The notes under the pieces were generated by a model. It did no database searches and was not told the DNA's origin. It saw nothing but the letters and a program-made list of their open reading frames with translations. Below, piece by piece: positions 61,995 through 64,000 of a stretch of DNA of 64,000 nucleotides. Position 1 is the stretch's first letter. Each line of letters begins with the position of its first letter. The DNA is taken from assembly GCF_016481275.1 (NCBI RefSeq), contig NZ_JAEMNW010000001.1:1643450-1707449 (forward strand), in the 5' to 3' direction. The position numbers were made by a program, and so were the translations under genes. The DNA comes from Antrihabitans auranticaus (lineage in GTDB: Bacteria > Actinomycetota > Actinomycetes > Mycobacteriales > Mycobacteriaceae).

Positions 61995-63017
61995 GTGGAC
62001 CGCCTGGTGACGGTCGCGGGCCAGGAGGGGACCTTTCCGGTCGCGCCTGATCGGTCGGTCCTGGAGGCCGCGTTGCGGGCGAATCGGTGGCTGCCGCACG
62101 CGTGTTCACAGGGAACGTGCGGAACGTGCAAGATCCGGGTGTTGTGCGGCGAGGTCGATCACGGGCCAGCCGACGAGACAATCTTGTCCGCGTGCGAACG
62201 CGATTCCGGGATCGCCCTTGCGTGCCAATCGAAGCCGTTGTGTGATCTGACGATCTCTCCGTTGAACGATGCGGGTTCGGATCGGCCGCTGCGGCCGCTG
62301 CGGGACTATGCCGGCACTGTGCGCGAACTGGCGGATATTGCTCGTGGGACCCGGCGGCTGGTGATCGAACTCGATGAGCCGATGGAGTTCGACGCGGGGC
62401 AGTATGCGGAGCTGATAGTGCCGTCTTGTGGCGTGGCTAGGCAGTATTCGATGGCGAATCCACCTTCGGAATCTCGCATGCTGGAGTTTCATGTGCGGCT
62501 GACCGAAGGCGGAATCGCTACGGAGGGTTGGATATTCAACTCGTTGACGGTCGGCGACCCCGTGTTCCTACGTGGTCCGTTGGGTCAGTTCGGGGTAGTC
62601 GAGGCGCACCCCGAACCGGCGATCCTGATCGGCGGCGGTACTGGGCTCGCGCCGTTGAAGTCGATTGTGCGTCACGCTCTGGACAACGACCTGTTGCCGG
62701 CGGTTCGGCTCTACCACGGCGGTCGACGCTCGGTGGACCTGTACGACGTCGAGTACTTCCGCGCGCTGGAAGTCAGTGATCCCCGGTTCTCGTATCGCCC
62801 CGTCCTCAGTGAGGAAACATGGTCCGGGGCAATGGGAATGGTGACCGATGCGGTTGTCGACGACTACCCGAGCTGCCGGGGGTACCGGGCCTACCTGTGC
62901 GGTCCGCCGGCGATGGTAACTGCAGCGGTCAAGGCGCTGAAGCGTAGACGCATGGCTCCGAAGGCGATTGCGAAGGAGGAGTTCACCGTGACACCCGTTG
63001 CGGTCGTGCGGGTTTGA
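61995..63017 (+). CDS. gcoB: Three-domain reductase of the P450 system (GcoB-like)
   Basis: 340 residues, GTG start 3 bases after the P450 stop. N-terminal plant-type [2Fe-2S] ferredoxin domain with Cys37, Cys42, Cys45 and Cys77 (CSQGTCGTC); FAD domain with RQYSMANPP; NAD domain with IGGGTGLAPL and CGPPAM. This single-chain electron-transfer protein fits GcoB, which replaces the usual ferredoxin plus reductase pair. A hairpin follows. Confidence 0.88.
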   Translation: MDRLVTVAGQEGTFPVAPDRSVLEAALRANRWLPHACSQGTCGTCKIRVLCGEVDHGPADETILSACERDSGIALACQSKPLCDLTISPLNDAGSDRPLRPLRDYAGTVRELADIARGTRRLVIELDEPMEFDAGQYAELIVPSCGVARQYSMANPPSESRMLEFHVRLTEGGIATEGWIFNSLTVGDPVFLRGPLGQFGVVEAHPEPAILIGGGTGLAPLKSIVRHALDNDLLPAVRLYHGGRRSVDLYDVEYFRALEVSDPRFSYRPVLSEETWSGAMGMVTDAVVDDYPSCRGYRAYLCGPPAMVTAAVKALKRRRMAPKAIAKEEFTVTPVAVVRV

Positions 63018-63019
63018 CG

Positions 63020-63047
63020 GCCCGCCCGCCAGCGGGTGGTGGCGGGC
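63020..63047. terminator. Hairpin between gcoB and the HNH gene
   Basis: GCCCGCC (63020-63026) pairs with GGCGGGC (63041-63047) in the gap between convergent genes. No U-tract; probable bidirectional terminator. Confidence 0.5.
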
Positions 63048-63063
63048 TGATCGGGACGGTGTC

Positions 63064-64000
63064 TTAGAAGGGTGGCGGTTCGTCGTCGCCCGCGTTGTGG
63101 GCGCGTTCGCTGCGGATCCGGGCGGCGTGTTGTTCGGACCTGGTGCGGGTCTTCGGATCGGGAACCTGCTCGGTGTCCGGGCGGGTGGGTTCCGTGCCGC
63201 CGAGCAACGGAATCGGGCCGGTCGCCGCCACCGGATAGGTCATGCCGAGCGGTGAGGTGATGGTCAGGGTCCCGTCCTCATGACGGATCAGCTCCCACCC
63301 ACCGAACGTCTTGCCGCGGTGATGCTTACGGCAGAACGGTCCCAAGTTCTCGACCGCAGTCTGGCCGCCTTCGGCTGGATTGACGTGGTTGTAGGCCTTG
63401 TTGTGGTCGATATCGCAGTCCCAGGCCGGTACATCGCAGTTGGGGAACATGCAGGAACCCCACAACGCCCGCACATAGTCCTGCTGGTTCTCCGACGGCC
63501 GATACGACCCACGGGCATCGACCGCGTCAGTCCGGTCGATCGGTGTAACACCGGCCGCGGCTGTGTTCCTCGCGGCGGCAGCACCGTCGGGGTCGAGCAA
63601 CGGCCGAATCGTCGCAGTGTCGGCGATATCGCGGGCTTGGTCGGCGTCGATGATGCCGAACCCGTCCAACCACCCCGGCTGCTCACTCGTACCGTCCACG
63701 GTCGCCCGAGTCGCGATGACATGCACCAACGCCTTCCGCGCCACCTTCGATTGCCCGGTGACCGCGTGGCACTCGGTCCGCCCGCACAAACACGCCAGAT
63801 GGGTGTCGCCGCGCGACAGCGCGATCAACGCATCCGCCCGCCGCGCGGCGAACGTGCGCGGATCCTGCTTGCAGACTCCTTTGGCGAGTTCACCGATCCG
63901 GCCGGACAAAAACACCGCATCCGCGGCCGGCAACGACCCCGACACATCGGCCATCCCATCTTGGCCGGTGCCGATCCACACATGCCGCTCCTTCGTCGCG
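63064..64000 (-). CDS. DUF222/HNH endonuclease protein (13E12-type), N-terminus beyond edge
   Basis: The frame is open through the right edge (…ERHVWIGTGQDG…), so the gene is cut; at least 312 residues are visible. C-terminal HNH motif: CMFPNCDVPAWDCDIDHNKAYNHVNPAEGGQT, split by loops, then NLGPFCRKHHRGKTFGGW, with four Cys/His zinc-type residues. Upstream is the alpha-helical DUF222 region (PAADAVFLSGRIGELAKGV). This family is repeated many times in mycolate genomes (REP13E12-like) and its biological role is unclear. The tail is Pro/Arg-rich. Confidence 0.88.
   Translation of the reverse strand, partial: ATKERHVWIGTGQDGMADVSGSLPAADAVFLSGRIGELAKGVCKQDPRTFAARRADALIALSRGDTHLACLCGRTECHAVTGQSKVARKALVHVIATRATVDGTSEQPGWLDGFGIIDADQARDIADTATIRPLLDPDGAAAARNTAAAGVTPIDRTDAVDARGSYRPSENQQDYVRALWGSCMFPNCDVPAWDCDIDHNKAYNHVNPAEGGQTAVENLGPFCRKHHRGKTFGGWELIRHEDGTLTITSPLGMTYPVAATGPIPLLGGTEPTRPDTEQVPDPKTRTRSEQHAARIRSERAHNAGDDEPPPF

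Noticed and set aside
63064..64000. DUF222/HNH gene as an active mobile intron or homing element
   Set aside because: No intron ends or insertion disruption are visible; this family is a common chromosomal repeat gene in mycolate actinobacteria.

Overview
The window is high-GC actinobacterial DNA, almost certainly from Rhodococcus or a close mycolate-producing relative. Evidence: mycothiol biosynthesis (mshD), the nitrogen regulator glnR, an LmeA-like lipoprotein/lipomannan gene, a paralogue of mycobacterial SseC, DUF3073, many GTG starts, several promoters that look leaderless, and a gene order that follows the Mycobacterium tuberculosis Rv0777-Rv0820 region (in inverse order, with insertions). 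No rRNA, tRNA, IS element or CRISPR array was found. After re-choosing starts, no gene-free stretch exceeds about 300 bases; the largest is 7211-7446, which holds a terminator and a GTGATCAC repeat cluster.

Layout. 1-3851: phosphate ABC transporter genes pstC (cut by the left edge) and pstS behind a PHO box, then mshD and glnR, all on the minus strand. 4015-8201 (plus): lmeA-like gene, thioredoxin, a Cys-rich leader peptide, DUF4395, thiosulfate sulfurtransferase, SseC, a 32-residue membrane microprotein and a nitrobindin-like protein. 8205-10213: an SDR/unknown-protein pair divergent from a TetR gene, with twin operators between. 10385-16283: cydABDC (cytochrome bd and its assembly exporter). 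16366-21218: pabC-like, LigB-type dioxygenase, ygfZ, MOSC, asparaginase and DUF3073. 21431-48673: a purine-biosynthesis archipelago (purM, purF, purL, purQ, purS, purC, purB, and purD further on) interspersed with membrane, lipoprotein, peptidase and transporter genes, including a dctA/two-component C4-dicarboxylate module at 39915-43676. 48700-55863: TetR, aminotransferase, M23 peptidase, purD, and a GT39-like/GT2-GtrA pair for lipid-linked sugar transfer.

55938-63017 is an aromatic catabolic island: two paralogous AraC regulators, an IclR regulator, 2-keto-4-pentenoate hydratase, 4-oxalocrotonate decarboxylase, 4-oxalocrotonate tautomerase, and a CYP255A-type P450 plus three-domain reductase that strongly resemble the guaiacol O-demethylase GcoA/GcoB. 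The two AraC upstream regions share an identical 20-mer and look duplicated, which suggests that the O-demethylase and the lower meta-cleavage genes are co-regulated. Ring-cleavage enzymes themselves are not in the window. A DUF222/HNH (13E12-type) gene runs off the right edge.

The most interesting non-coding signal is the leader ORF at 5289-5375 (five Cys codons, apparently leaderless), which fits a cysteine-responsive attenuator for the sulfurtransferase operon. Others are the apparent lack of any canonical start codon for mshD (a CTG overlapping the glnR stop), the cydA operator dyads, the duplicated TetR operators, and a perfect 40-bp palindrome behind dctA.
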